The translations under genes were made by a program, and so were the position numbers. From Halobacteriovoraceae bacterium (GTDB lineage Bacteria; Bdellovibrionota; Bacteriovoracia; Bacteriovoracales; Bacteriovoracaceae), in NCBI GenBank assembly GCA_002711995.1, contig PASN01000014.1:310001-374000 (forward strand): a stretch of DNA of 64,000 nucleotides, written 5' to 3'. Positions 34,169 to 42,738 of the stretch are shown here, piece by piece; within the stretch, counting starts at the first letter, position 1; each line of letters begins with the position of its first letter. Below the pieces are notes generated by a model. The model was not told the origin of the DNA, made no database searches, and saw only the letters and a program-made list of their open reading frames with translations.

Positions 34169-36142
34169 ATGAAAGCACTAATGTTTTTAACCATATTCAC
34201 TTTGAGCTCGTGTCTTCTTCCCGAGAAGGAGAAGAGTTCTTCTTCGCCTGCGCAAGTACCATACTCGCCTGCGGCGCCATTGATTTACAATGCAGACTTC
34301 TACGGACAACAAAAAATTGAATTTAGTCTTACCTCCAATGAAATCTTTGGTGAAAATCTAAGCGGCTACACTTACAGTGTTTCCAATGCGCCCTCATGGG
34401 CAAGCATAAATGTGACCACCGGTGAGATCACAGGCATCCCCGATGCGAATGGCCTTCATGAAGACATCACTGTGACCGCTGTGAATCCCCCGAACCCAAC
34501 AAAAACCGAAGTGTTCTCCATCGCGGTTAATGGAGACCCGCTTAGAAAATACGCCTGGCACTTAAACAACACAGGTCAGCGAAACTTTGCTTTCACCTCA
34601 GGTGTTTCAGGCAACGACATAAACGCGGATCCTGTTTACGCCAAAGGCATAACTGGCAATGGGATTAAGGTGGCCGTTAGTGATTCTGGGGTCGAAATCA
34701 ACCACGACGATCTTTATCAAAATTCTTTGGCCGGAGAACATAGAAATTTTTCGATTTCTTCGCCTTTTTACGGCACACCTACACCGAGTGACTTTCATGG
34801 AACAGCAGTAGCATCTTTAATAAGCGCTAAAGGCTGGAACAATGAGGGCTCTATGGGGGTTGCGCCTAATTCTAAATTTGCAGGTTTTCAATTTCTTCAA
34901 TCAGATTTTTCAACAAGTGTGCTCATAGAGCAGGCCAGTGGTGACTTTGACGTTTTCAATTATTCATATGGGGATGAGTATCACTACGACACTAGGTCCG
35001 ACTCATCTTATCTAGAGCATTTAAGACACAAGGCCAAAAACGGTAGGGGTGGAAAAGGATCGGTGTTTGTGAAGTCCGCGGGAAATGAATTCTATGTCAA
35101 GTCTGGACCATTGTGCGTAAGTCACAATGCAAACGCACCATTTGAGAATGAGTCACCTTATATCTTAATAGCAGGAGCAGTGAACGCCGATGGTGTAAAA
35201 TCCAGCTACTCAAGCGCTGGAAGCAATCTTTGGGTAAGCGCTCCCGGTGGTGAACTTGGCTACGCCGATCCGGCCATTATGGCCGCGGATCTTCCGACAT
35301 GCTTTAAGGGGAGAGCGAAGGCGCAGTCTTCGCCCACGAATACTTTTGAAGATGGGCATACTGAAAATCCATTATGCAACTATACTTCTGTGATGAATGG
35401 CACAAGCGCTGCTGCGCCAATTGTCTCGGGTGTTGTCGCTTTGATTATGGAAGCTAATCCGTCTTTAACACAACGAGAGATAAAGCATATATTGGCAATA
35501 ACCGCCAAGAAAATAGATTCTTCATCAGACACTAGTCATCCCTCCACACACGGGCATTTTTCTGGCTGTGCAAACTTAAGCCTTGCTGGGCACAGTTATG
35601 AACAAGGTTGGGTGTCAAATGCTGCTGGCCACTCATTTAACAACTACTACGGCTTTGGACTGGTAGACGCCGACGCTGCTGTGACAGAAGCTCAGACTCC
35701 TGGTTCCTGGCACCCATTGCCGACTTTAATTGAAACAAACCCTTATTTTAATGAAGGCTCACTATCAAGTTCACCGAATGCAAGCATTCCTGATGAGGAT
35801 CCAGCTGGTGTTACTGACACCATTACACTTTCTGCTACATCAGGAAGAAACAGCGACTTTGTTGTCGAGTCTGTTCAAGTCGAAGTTTCTGTCACTCATG
35901 CCTGGAGTGGCGAGGTTGGAGTGGAGCTTATATCCCCCTCAGGGACAAAAAGCATTCTTTTAAACATTAATAATAGCTTTCTTGTAGAGCAGGATTCAAA
36001 TCTAAATATGGTTCTAACCAGTCACGCTTTCTATGGAGAAGCTGGCATTGGCAACTGGACCATCAAAGTGATTGACGCCGCTAAGAATGATACCGGCACT
36101 CTTACCAATTGGAAGCTAAACGTGCTGGGACACAATCCTTAA
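34169..36142 (+). CDS. Lipoprotein subtilisin/kexin-like serine protease with P domain
   Basis: This is a 657-residue exported protease. A lipobox LSSC (Cys15) anchors it to a membrane. Residues 40-122 form an Ig/He-PIG-like domain (GYTYSVSNAPSWASINVTTG). The S8 catalytic domain has Asp172 (AVSDSGVE), His210 (DFHGTAVAS), oxyanion Asn306 (SAGNE) and Ser413 (NGTSAAAPIVSG). The C-terminal ~120 residues are a proprotein-convertase P domain (VTHAWSGEVGVELISPSGTK, then GNWTIKVIDAAKNDTGTLTN). The order is that of kexin/furin-type S8B enzymes. A predatory or degradative role outside the cell is inferred. The DMT transporter starts two bases later. Confidence 0.93.
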   Translation: MKALMFLTIFTLSSCLLPEKEKSSSSPAQVPYSPAAPLIYNADFYGQQKIEFSLTSNEIFGENLSGYTYSVSNAPSWASINVTTGEITGIPDANGLHEDITVTAVNPPNPTKTEVFSIAVNGDPLRKYAWHLNNTGQRNFAFTSGVSGNDINADPVYAKGITGNGIKVAVSDSGVEINHDDLYQNSLAGEHRNFSISSPFYGTPTPSDFHGTAVASLISAKGWNNEGSMGVAPNSKFAGFQFLQSDFSTSVLIEQASGDFDVFNYSYGDEYHYDTRSDSSYLEHLRHKAKNGRGGKGSVFVKSAGNEFYVKSGPLCVSHNANAPFENESPYILIAGAVNADGVKSSYSSAGSNLWVSAPGGELGYADPAIMAADLPTCFKGRAKAQSSPTNTFEDGHTENPLCNYTSVMNGTSAAAPIVSGVVALIMEANPSLTQREIKHILAITAKKIDSSSDTSHPSTHGHFSGCANLSLAGHSYEQGWVSNAAGHSFNNYYGFGLVDADAAVTEAQTPGSWHPLPTLIETNPYFNEGSLSSSPNASIPDEDPAGVTDTITLSATSGRNSDFVVESVQVEVSVTHAWSGEVGVELISPSGTKSILLNINNSFLVEQDSNLNMVLTSHAFYGEAGIGNWTIKVIDAAKNDTGTLTNWKLNVLGHNP

Positions 36143-36143
36143 T

Positions 36144-37064
36144 ATGAGCAACAGTTCCCTTTTTATTTATTCCACACTTTTAATTATTCAGATTCTTTTT
36201 GGGATCAACTTTTTCACCTCTAAAGTCATAGTTGGCGTCATGGATCCCATACTTTGGTCCAACCTTCGATTTTTTCTGGCAGGCATCTTGATGTTGTTGG
36301 TGACTTTGGCCATGCGGAGGAAGCATCCTAAATTGGATAAAGATTTCTTTCTATCTTTAATACCTTTGTCGGCCTTGGGGATGGCGCTTGGACAAGGACT
36401 TTTCTTGTTTGGACTCAAGCACACAAGCTCTGTTAACACGGCGGTGTTAACCACAACGATCCCAATTTTGACTTTGGTTATCGTTGTGGCAAGAAAGCAA
36501 GAAGAGCTTACAATGAAAAAGTTTATAGGTTTTGGCCTGGCCTTTCTGGGGGTTGTTCTAATCAGAGACCTGACAAAGGCAAGCTTTGAATCTTCGAGCC
36601 TTTTTGGAGATATGATGGTGTTTCTGGGGGCGATGTGCTTTGCCCTATATCTAAGCTTTGGAAAAGGCTTTTTGAGAAAGCATGACAATCTTTGGGTAAC
36701 TACCTATATGTTTTTAACGAGTGCGTTGTTGATGGCCTTCTTTAACATTTTTAAAATAATCGAATTTGCCACGACGTTTGAATTCAATGCCACTGCTGAA
36801 GATACATCAACACTGTTTATATCGTGTGTTCTTTACACTATAATAGGCGCAACATTGCTTACTTACTTTCTAAATAACCTTGTACTCTCAAAGGCCCCTC
36901 CAGCTCATGTGGCCTTGTCTATTTATTTTCAACCTGTGGTCGCGGGTGTTTTTGGGTGGTGGTTTCTCGATGAAAACATAGGGGCTAGAACCATTATTTG
37001 TTCTATTCTTATAATGTCAGGGCTTTTGGTTTCGATATATCCCGGAGCTAAAAAAAGCTCTTAA
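36144..37064 (+). CDS. DMT-family (EamA) transporter
   Basis: The 306-residue protein has ten membrane helices in two EamA repeats (ILFGINFFTSKVIVGVMDPI and LSIYFQPVVAGVFGWWFLDE). GQGLFLFGLKHTSSVNTAVL is the conserved helix 4 region. It belongs to the same superfamily as 31233-32078 but is not a close copy. The substrate is unknown. Its ATG lies one base past the protease stop codon, so it is translated from the same message. It overlaps the convergent gene by 17 bases. Confidence 0.88.
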   Translation: MSNSSLFIYSTLLIIQILFGINFFTSKVIVGVMDPILWSNLRFFLAGILMLLVTLAMRRKHPKLDKDFFLSLIPLSALGMALGQGLFLFGLKHTSSVNTAVLTTTIPILTLVIVVARKQEELTMKKFIGFGLAFLGVVLIRDLTKASFESSSLFGDMMVFLGAMCFALYLSFGKGFLRKHDNLWVTTYMFLTSALLMAFFNIFKIIEFATTFEFNATAEDTSTLFISCVLYTIIGATLLTYFLNNLVLSKAPPAHVALSIYFQPVVAGVFGWWFLDENIGARTIICSILIMSGLLVSIYPGAKKSS

Positions 37065-38316
37065 GCGGCAACCCTATGGAGAGTCCCCACATTTTTGCGC
37101 TGAAGCTTTCCTTTCCCCAGTAGATGTAATTGAGTTCCCAAAAATAATTTTTGCCCCAACGAATCCAGATGTTTTGATAGTCAATAGATTCGGCAGGGGA
37201 GACAAATAGACCACCGGAAACAATATAATTTTCAATGTCAAATGCGTGCTTGTAAGTAAACTCCAGCCCTTGAGGAAAAATCGGCTCGTTGATAATCTCC
37301 TGACTGCTGTCAAATTTAAAATAGAGAGACTGCATTCCAAGCAAAGTCGTGATTACAAGTTTTTTATCGAAGATTCTAGCAATGTCGTTTGCGAAATAAA
37401 TACCAGCATTGTTGAAAACGCTTTCATCCCAGACTGCGGCGTTAAACCCTCGAACAGAAGAGTCGTGGGTTAGTTTTAAGTTGGCGTAAATCATTAGGGC
37501 CGGGGCGACGGGGGAGTCCTTTCTTTCCTGCTCAGTGCTTGAATCTTCTCTGAAAGTTGTCTCAAAAACATAGGGACCAAAGCCTATAGCGGTGTTTAAT
37601 CTCCTAAGCCTCTTTGGTACTGATGCGGAAATCTCAATTTCGCGCACTTCACCTTTTTCGTTGGTTACTTTTAATCTAACCGGGCGCTCATCCAAAAACA
37701 CCGCAAGATAAGGCGACTTTGATTCGTCTAAGAGTCTAAAGTTGGCGCTGCTCCAAAGTATTTCAAGCATTGGAGTCTCTTTGCCAAATCTTCCAATGCG
37801 TTGGGTTCTACACCCTAGTGACATTAACTCTTCTTCCATGCCTTTAACTTTAACGTTGTTTCTGGAGCAGGAGTAATCTATATAGTGAGCGGTTCCCTTT
37901 TTCTTTTTGGCCTCCACTTCCACATATCCAATATTTTTTCCGTCCTTGAAAATCTTTACTTTCTCTTCGCTGAAAAGAGAAATATAGAACTGGGTGTAGG
38001 CATACTTGCCTTTTTGTTGGGTAAGGAGCGACTGCTGATCATACCTTAGGTGAAATTGCTCAGCTTTGCCTTTTAAATAGAGCGCTATTCTAGCTCTGGG
38101 AACGGGTAGAATTTCTTGTGTTCTAATCCACTCAATGGAGTTGTTTTTTAAAACAGCTTTGGCGGCTATGCTCTCTGTAAGGTGAAATTTTATGTTAAAG
38201 TCATTGGAGCTTAGTTTTATTCGATTCTCAGCTATCTCCACTGGGCCAAAGGATATGTCTTGAGCACTATAGGCTATGGCCGATAGGCCTAAAAAAAAGA
38301 AAAATATATAATTCAT
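37048..38316 (-). CDS. Exported protein, probable outer-membrane location
   Basis: The 422-residue protein has a signal peptide (ending AIAYSAQ) and alternating strand-like sequence. The last ~150 residues have barrel-like strands (KLVITTLLGMQSLYFKF, then MWGLSIGLPLKSFF) and end in Phe. Two Cys in the middle (YSCSRN, LGCRTQ) may bond. No named family is recognised. An outer-membrane or surface-attached role is inferred. Confidence 0.6.
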   Translation of the reverse strand: MNYIFFFFLGLSAIAYSAQDISFGPVEIAENRIKLSSNDFNIKFHLTESIAAKAVLKNNSIEWIRTQEILPVPRARIALYLKGKAEQFHLRYDQQSLLTQQKGKYAYTQFYISLFSEEKVKIFKDGKNIGYVEVEAKKKKGTAHYIDYSCSRNNVKVKGMEEELMSLGCRTQRIGRFGKETPMLEILWSSANFRLLDESKSPYLAVFLDERPVRLKVTNEKGEVREIEISASVPKRLRRLNTAIGFGPYVFETTFREDSSTEQERKDSPVAPALMIYANLKLTHDSSVRGFNAAVWDESVFNNAGIYFANDIARIFDKKLVITTLLGMQSLYFKFDSSQEIINEPIFPQGLEFTYKHAFDIENYIVSGGLFVSPAESIDYQNIWIRWGKNYFWELNYIYWGKESFSAKMWGLSIGLPLKSFF

Positions 38317-38401
38317 AGTCTAATTCTAGCGCTTGCTTAATTAATTATCATGGAGGCAAAATTAGTTTGACGCTGTATGTGACCCCTGAGAGGATACGTA
38401 T

Positions 38402-39412
38402 ATGCAGACCTTTATAGTAACTTTTCTAGTATTCAGCGCCTCTATATGCCTTTTAATATTTTGGGCAAGCAGCGGTCCACTTCAACTCGACAGCGAACAG
38501 GCCTTCACAAACCAGGTTTCTTCCAATGATCATGAAATGATAACCATCGCTTCGTGGAATGTTGCCTGGGCCTATGGAATGGGTTCTGAAGGTGTGAACT
38601 ATATGCCTAAAAACCGTGAGCACTTTTTGCGCTCCTTGGATGATATTGTAAAGGTCTTAAGAGAGCGTGACTGTGACATTGTTCTTTTGCAGGAACTTGA
38701 TTTTGGCAGCTCAAAAAGTCATGGAGTTGATCAGCTCAAGTACTTGGCGGATAAGCTTGGGATGAATTACGCCTATGCGCCTTCTTGGAAGGTGAACTAT
38801 CTCCCATTTCCCTACTGGCCGGTATCAAGCCACTTTGGTCGGGTAAATTCAGGGGGAGGGGTTTTGAGTAAGTTCCCTATTAAAAAAAATAGAATTATTC
38901 TTCATGAAAAGCCTAAATCAAATCCGTGGCATTACAACCTATTTTATCTAAGTCGCTACACACAGATTGTGGATATGAAAATTGGTAATAAGGTCTGGTC
39001 TGTTTACAATAATCATTTGGAGGCATTTGCTAAAAACAACCGCATTCTTCAGGCCAAACAAATTGCAAAGCTTGCCAGTGAGGATAAAGATGTTTTAATT
39101 GTGGGTGGAGATCTCAATACCACACCGCCGGTGGCAAATAAAAAGAGCAACTTCGCAGGCTATGAAGAAGACGATTATGAAAATGATCCAACTTATGAAA
39201 TTATCTCAAAGATTGATGGCATCAAGGACACATTGCCGACTCAAGAATATCTAAAAGAAGAGCAGAGATGGTTTAGCTTCTCAAGTGCAAGGCCTGATCG
39301 AAAGCTTGATTATATTTTTGTTAATGAGAGGGCCACTGTTAAGGAGTTTGATATTTTAAAATCCCCTGTTAGTGACCACTTTCCTCTTTTTGCTAAGGTC
39401 CAGATTAATTAA
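38402..39412 (+). CDS. Exported endonuclease/exonuclease/phosphatase-family protein
   Basis: The 336-residue protein begins with a hydrophobic helix (TFIVTFLVFSASICLLIFWA). An EEP fold follows: ASWNV (metal Asn), VLLQELD (metal Glu), VYNNHLEAF (catalytic His region), VGGDLNTTP (Asp-x-Asn) and VSDHFPLFA (terminal Asp-His). It could cleave nucleic acid, a phospholipid head group or another phosphodiester outside the cytoplasm. It overlaps the convergent lytic transglycosylase gene by eight bases. Confidence 0.88.
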   Translation: MQTFIVTFLVFSASICLLIFWASSGPLQLDSEQAFTNQVSSNDHEMITIASWNVAWAYGMGSEGVNYMPKNREHFLRSLDDIVKVLRERDCDIVLLQELDFGSSKSHGVDQLKYLADKLGMNYAYAPSWKVNYLPFPYWPVSSHFGRVNSGGGVLSKFPIKKNRIILHEKPKSNPWHYNLFYLSRYTQIVDMKIGNKVWSVYNNHLEAFAKNNRILQAKQIAKLASEDKDVLIVGGDLNTTPPVANKKSNFAGYEEDDYENDPTYEIISKIDGIKDTLPTQEYLKEEQRWFSFSSARPDRKLDYIFVNERATVKEFDILKSPVSDHFPLFAKVQIN

Positions 39413-40844
39413 TCTGGACTACCAAGCGTTGTCCTGGATAAATTTTGGATTTGATTGAGTTTAATCTTTTCAATTGAGAAACTGAAACCCCATGCTTTTT
39501 AGCGATTTTTATTAGGTAATCGCCAGGCCTTACTGTATAAAACCTTTTATCGGTTGTAGGAAGTTTTAAAGTTTGGCCAGGGTAGATAGTTCTAGTTCTT
39601 AAGTTGTTAAGCTTAAGAATTCTGGATATAGAAGTGTGGTTTTTTCTCGCAATTGAATAGAGATTATCGCCTCTTCTTACTTTGTAGCTCGCATACTGTA
39701 CCCCGCTGCCTGGAATGGAGAGTCTTTGTCCGACCTTAATGAAGTTTGAGCGTCTTATATTGTTCGCCCTTTTCAACTCTGAAAGGCCAACGTTAAACTT
39801 TTCAGCGATTCTACTTAAATTGTCACCTCGTCTTACCCTGTAAGTCGTGTTTGTTGAGGCGATTCTTTGCCTAGAGTTAATTTCTTCAATCGCCTTATAG
39901 TTTTTATTAGGCAAGAAGATAGTGTAGCCGTTTCTTACATAAGGGATGGTTCTCCAGTAAAGATCTGGATTTAAAGAAAGTATTGTGGACTTGGGAACAC
40001 CCGTTTTTTTAACCAACTGGCCTAAAGAAACTCTTCTCTTGAGAGTTACTTCTTTAGTGTTTAAATAGCGATCAGCTTTAGGAGAGGGAAGGCTTATTCC
40101 GTACTTTTCTGGGTTTTGCACAATTTTCATTGCGGCAAGAACCTTTGGCACGTAGTGCCTTGTTTCTTTTGGCAGTACTTTTTTCGCTGACAGCTCGTAG
40201 TAGTCTCTTGTTTTGGCCTTTCTTATTCTTCTAACAACACCGTACTCGCCTGCGTTGTAGGCGCTCAATGCCAATTCCCAGTCTCCAAAGATGTTGTAAA
40301 GGTCTTGAAAGTAAAGGGCGGCAGCCTGAGTTGACTTTATTATGCTTCGTCTTTCGTCGATTCCGCCTCGGATTGTTAAACCATATCTTTTTCCAGTTGC
40401 CTTAATGAACTGCCATGGACCCACAGCGCTTGCGCGGCTTTTTGCGCCTAAGTAGTAGCCACTTTCAATAAGGCCTACGAAGAACAACTCTTTAGGAAGT
40501 CCGTAGTCATCGAAAATTCTCTCAATTGTGGCCTGGTACTTTGCGCCGTTTTTTAAGAATCTTAAGAAACGAGCTTTCTCTCTCTTAGAGAAATAGTTTA
40601 CCCAAAAATCCACCTTTTTATTTTTAACTTCTCTGAGAAACTCTGGTTTGCGGTCGTACTCTTCATTTAGAACCAGGTTCAGGTCTTCTTTTTGGCTTTC
40701 TTTTTCATATGCTCTAAGGGTTTGGGTGGGAGTTTTTTCGATTGAGTTTAGTGTTCTTACACCTGGTCCCGTATGGGCACATCCGGAGAGTATTGCAAGT
40801 AGGGCAATGCTGGCAAACTCTTTTGGTCTGGTACTTAATCTCAT
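39405..40844 (-). CDS. mltD: Lytic transglycosylase MltD with three LysM domains
   Basis: This is a 479-residue lipoprotein (ILSGC, Cys22). The SLT domain carries catalytic Glu127 in GLIESGYY, then AVGPWQFIKATGKRYGL and ALSAYNAGEYGV. Three LysM peptidoglycan-binding repeats follow at about 335-378 (YRVRRGDNLSRIAEKF), 382-427 (YKVRRGDNLYSIARKN) and 434-478 (YTVRPGDYLIKIAKKH). The domain order is that of MltD. It cleaves peptidoglycan in the periplasm. In predatory bacteria such enzymes may also remodel prey wall (inferred). Confidence 0.95.
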   Translation of the reverse strand: MRLSTRPKEFASIALLAILSGCAHTGPGVRTLNSIEKTPTQTLRAYEKESQKEDLNLVLNEEYDRKPEFLREVKNKKVDFWVNYFSKREKARFLRFLKNGAKYQATIERIFDDYGLPKELFFVGLIESGYYLGAKSRASAVGPWQFIKATGKRYGLTIRGGIDERRSIIKSTQAAALYFQDLYNIFGDWELALSAYNAGEYGVVRRIRKAKTRDYYELSAKKVLPKETRHYVPKVLAAMKIVQNPEKYGISLPSPKADRYLNTKEVTLKRRVSLGQLVKKTGVPKSTILSLNPDLYWRTIPYVRNGYTIFLPNKNYKAIEEINSRQRIASTNTTYRVRRGDNLSRIAEKFNVGLSELKRANNIRRSNFIKVGQRLSIPGSGVQYASYKVRRGDNLYSIARKNHTSISRILKLNNLRTRTIYPGQTLKLPTTDKRFYTVRPGDYLIKIAKKHGVSVSQLKRLNSIKSKIYPGQRLVVQIN

Positions 40845-40913
40845 AAACTTATCCTTTTTGTAGCATATTATTTCATTGTAGCGTTGTAAGGTGTTTCCAC
40901 AAGGGTGAAATTA

Positions 40914-40942
40914 TTGACACATTTAATTAAAAAACGTGATAA
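40914..40942 (+). promoter_or_regulatory. Sigma-70 promoter for the ggt-OPT operon
   Basis: TTGACA and TGATAA are separated by exactly 17 bases, with predicted transcription start about 38 bases before the ggt start codon. It is the best promoter match found in the window. Confidence 0.72.
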
Positions 40943-40986
40943 TTTCCTGACTACAAAAATCTTGTATTAAAACAAAGGGAAGTGTT

Positions 40987-42723
40987 TTGTTTAAACTATC
41001 AACGATTCTAATTTTATCATTCGCATTTTTTGGGTGCTCAACCAAAGATCTCTCAGAGTCTGAACTTCGAAAAGCAGAACTTATCGAAGGCAAGGTCAGG
41101 GAGCAATATGAGGCCTATGGCAAAAAATATATGATTGCCACTCAGGGTGGAGCTACCACAAGGGCCGCAAAGTTTGCGCTGGATAAAGGTGGAAACATCT
41201 TTGATGCAGCCACTGCTGCAAGCTTTGCGATTTCCGTTGAAAGACCTCATTCAACAGGCATAGGTGGCGGGGGCTTTATGCTGATCCACAACAATGGGAA
41301 GACAGAAGCTTTGGATTTTAGAGAGATGGCCCCACGAATGGCCAATAAAAATATGTTCTTGGAGAATGGAAAGCAAGTTAAGGAGCGATCTCTAACTGGA
41401 CCTTTGGCCAGTGGTACTCCTGGACTTGTCGCAGGTGTTGTTGAGGCCCATAGAAGCAGAGGTAAACTTCCTCTTGAACTAGTTATGCAACCAGCTATTG
41501 AGCTTGCGGAAAAGGGCTTTAAAGTATATCCCGCGCTGGCCAAGGCAATTGACACTAAAAAAGATAAGCTATGTAAGTTTAAGGCCAGCAAGGAGATCTT
41601 CCTAAAAGAAGATTGCAAACCACTTGAGGCCGGAGATCTCTTAGTGCAAAAAGATTTGGCCAACACCTTAAGACTAGTGGCCAAGAAGGGTAGGGATGGA
41701 TTTTATAAAGGCTTCGTCGCTAAAAGCATTGCCAAGAATCAAAAAGAACTTGGAGGCCTTATTACCACTAAAGACCTTGCAGGTTACAAGGTAAAAAATA
41801 GAAAACCAGTTGTGGGAACTTATAAAGGTCACAAAGTTGTGTCTATGCCTCCACCAAGTTCAGGCGGAACTCATATTATTCAAATTCTTAATATACTGGA
41901 AGGCTATGATCTAAAAGCAATGGGAGCTCAATCCGCCAAGGCCGTGCATCTAACATCCACTGCAATGCAAATCGCTTTTGCTGACCGTGCGAAGTACATG
42001 GGGGACTCGGACTTTGTAACTGTTCCGGTAGAAAAGCTTACCTCAAAGAAATACGCTGCAGGCCTTAGAAAGCTAATTGATAATAACAAGGCGGTTGAGA
42101 GCAGCAAGTTTCCAGTGCCTTTTCACAGAGTGCCTGAGCCTGACCACACGACTCACTTCACAATCATGGATGGGGAAGGAAACATAGTAAGCTCCACTCA
42201 GACAATTAACGGGTGGTTTGGATCAGCTGTAACTGTTCCAGGGACTGGAATCGTTATGAATAATGAGATGGATGACTTTGCCAGCCATGTGGGGGGTGTG
42301 AATTTATTTGGTGCTGTTGGCGGTGCAAATAATTTGGTAAGTCCAAGAAAGCGTCCTCTGAGCTCAATGTCTCCGACTATCGTTTTTGACAAGCAAGACA
42401 AACCTTTAATGGCGCTGGGAACTCCATCCGGAACTAGGATTTTAACTTGTGTTATGCAAACAACCCTTAATGTGTTGGAGCATGAGATGAATCTTTGGGA
42501 TGCTGTTTCCGCAACACGATATCACCATCAGTGGAGCCCAGAAGAAATTAGAGTTGGGCCTCCTTATTTAGACCCTAAGGTAGAGTCTGAGCTTAAGGCC
42601 ATGGGCCATAAGATTAACCACAAGTCCCTAGGGTGCAAGATACAAGCTATTAAAGTTGAAAAGGATGGAGTCCTTCACGGTGTGAGTGATCCACGTGAAG
42701 AGGGAATGAGTTACGGTATTTAA
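40987..42723 (+). CDS. ggt: Gamma-glutamyltransferase
   Basis: This 578-residue N-terminal nucleophile hydrolase is exported (MFKLSTILILSFAFFGCS, possible lipoprotein at Cys17 with a poor lipobox). It self-cleaves to give a new N-terminal Thr, predicted as Thr388 in PDHTTHFTIMDGEGN. RPHSTGIGGGGFM and MPPPSSGGTH are the large- and small-subunit signatures. It removes the gamma-glutamyl group from glutathione and related peptides. The start codon is TTG at 40987, preceded by AAGGGAAG; no in-frame ATG fits. An OPT transporter follows after 15 bases. Confidence 0.93.
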   Translation: MFKLSTILILSFAFFGCSTKDLSESELRKAELIEGKVREQYEAYGKKYMIATQGGATTRAAKFALDKGGNIFDAATAASFAISVERPHSTGIGGGGFMLIHNNGKTEALDFREMAPRMANKNMFLENGKQVKERSLTGPLASGTPGLVAGVVEAHRSRGKLPLELVMQPAIELAEKGFKVYPALAKAIDTKKDKLCKFKASKEIFLKEDCKPLEAGDLLVQKDLANTLRLVAKKGRDGFYKGFVAKSIAKNQKELGGLITTKDLAGYKVKNRKPVVGTYKGHKVVSMPPPSSGGTHIIQILNILEGYDLKAMGAQSAKAVHLTSTAMQIAFADRAKYMGDSDFVTVPVEKLTSKKYAAGLRKLIDNNKAVESSKFPVPFHRVPEPDHTTHFTIMDGEGNIVSSTQTINGWFGSAVTVPGTGIVMNNEMDDFASHVGGVNLFGAVGGANNLVSPRKRPLSSMSPTIVFDKQDKPLMALGTPSGTRILTCVMQTTLNVLEHEMNLWDAVSATRYHHQWSPEEIRVGPPYLDPKVESELKAMGHKINHKSLGCKIQAIKVEKDGVLHGVSDPREEGMSYGI

Positions 42724-42738
42724 CATAAAAGGATATAA

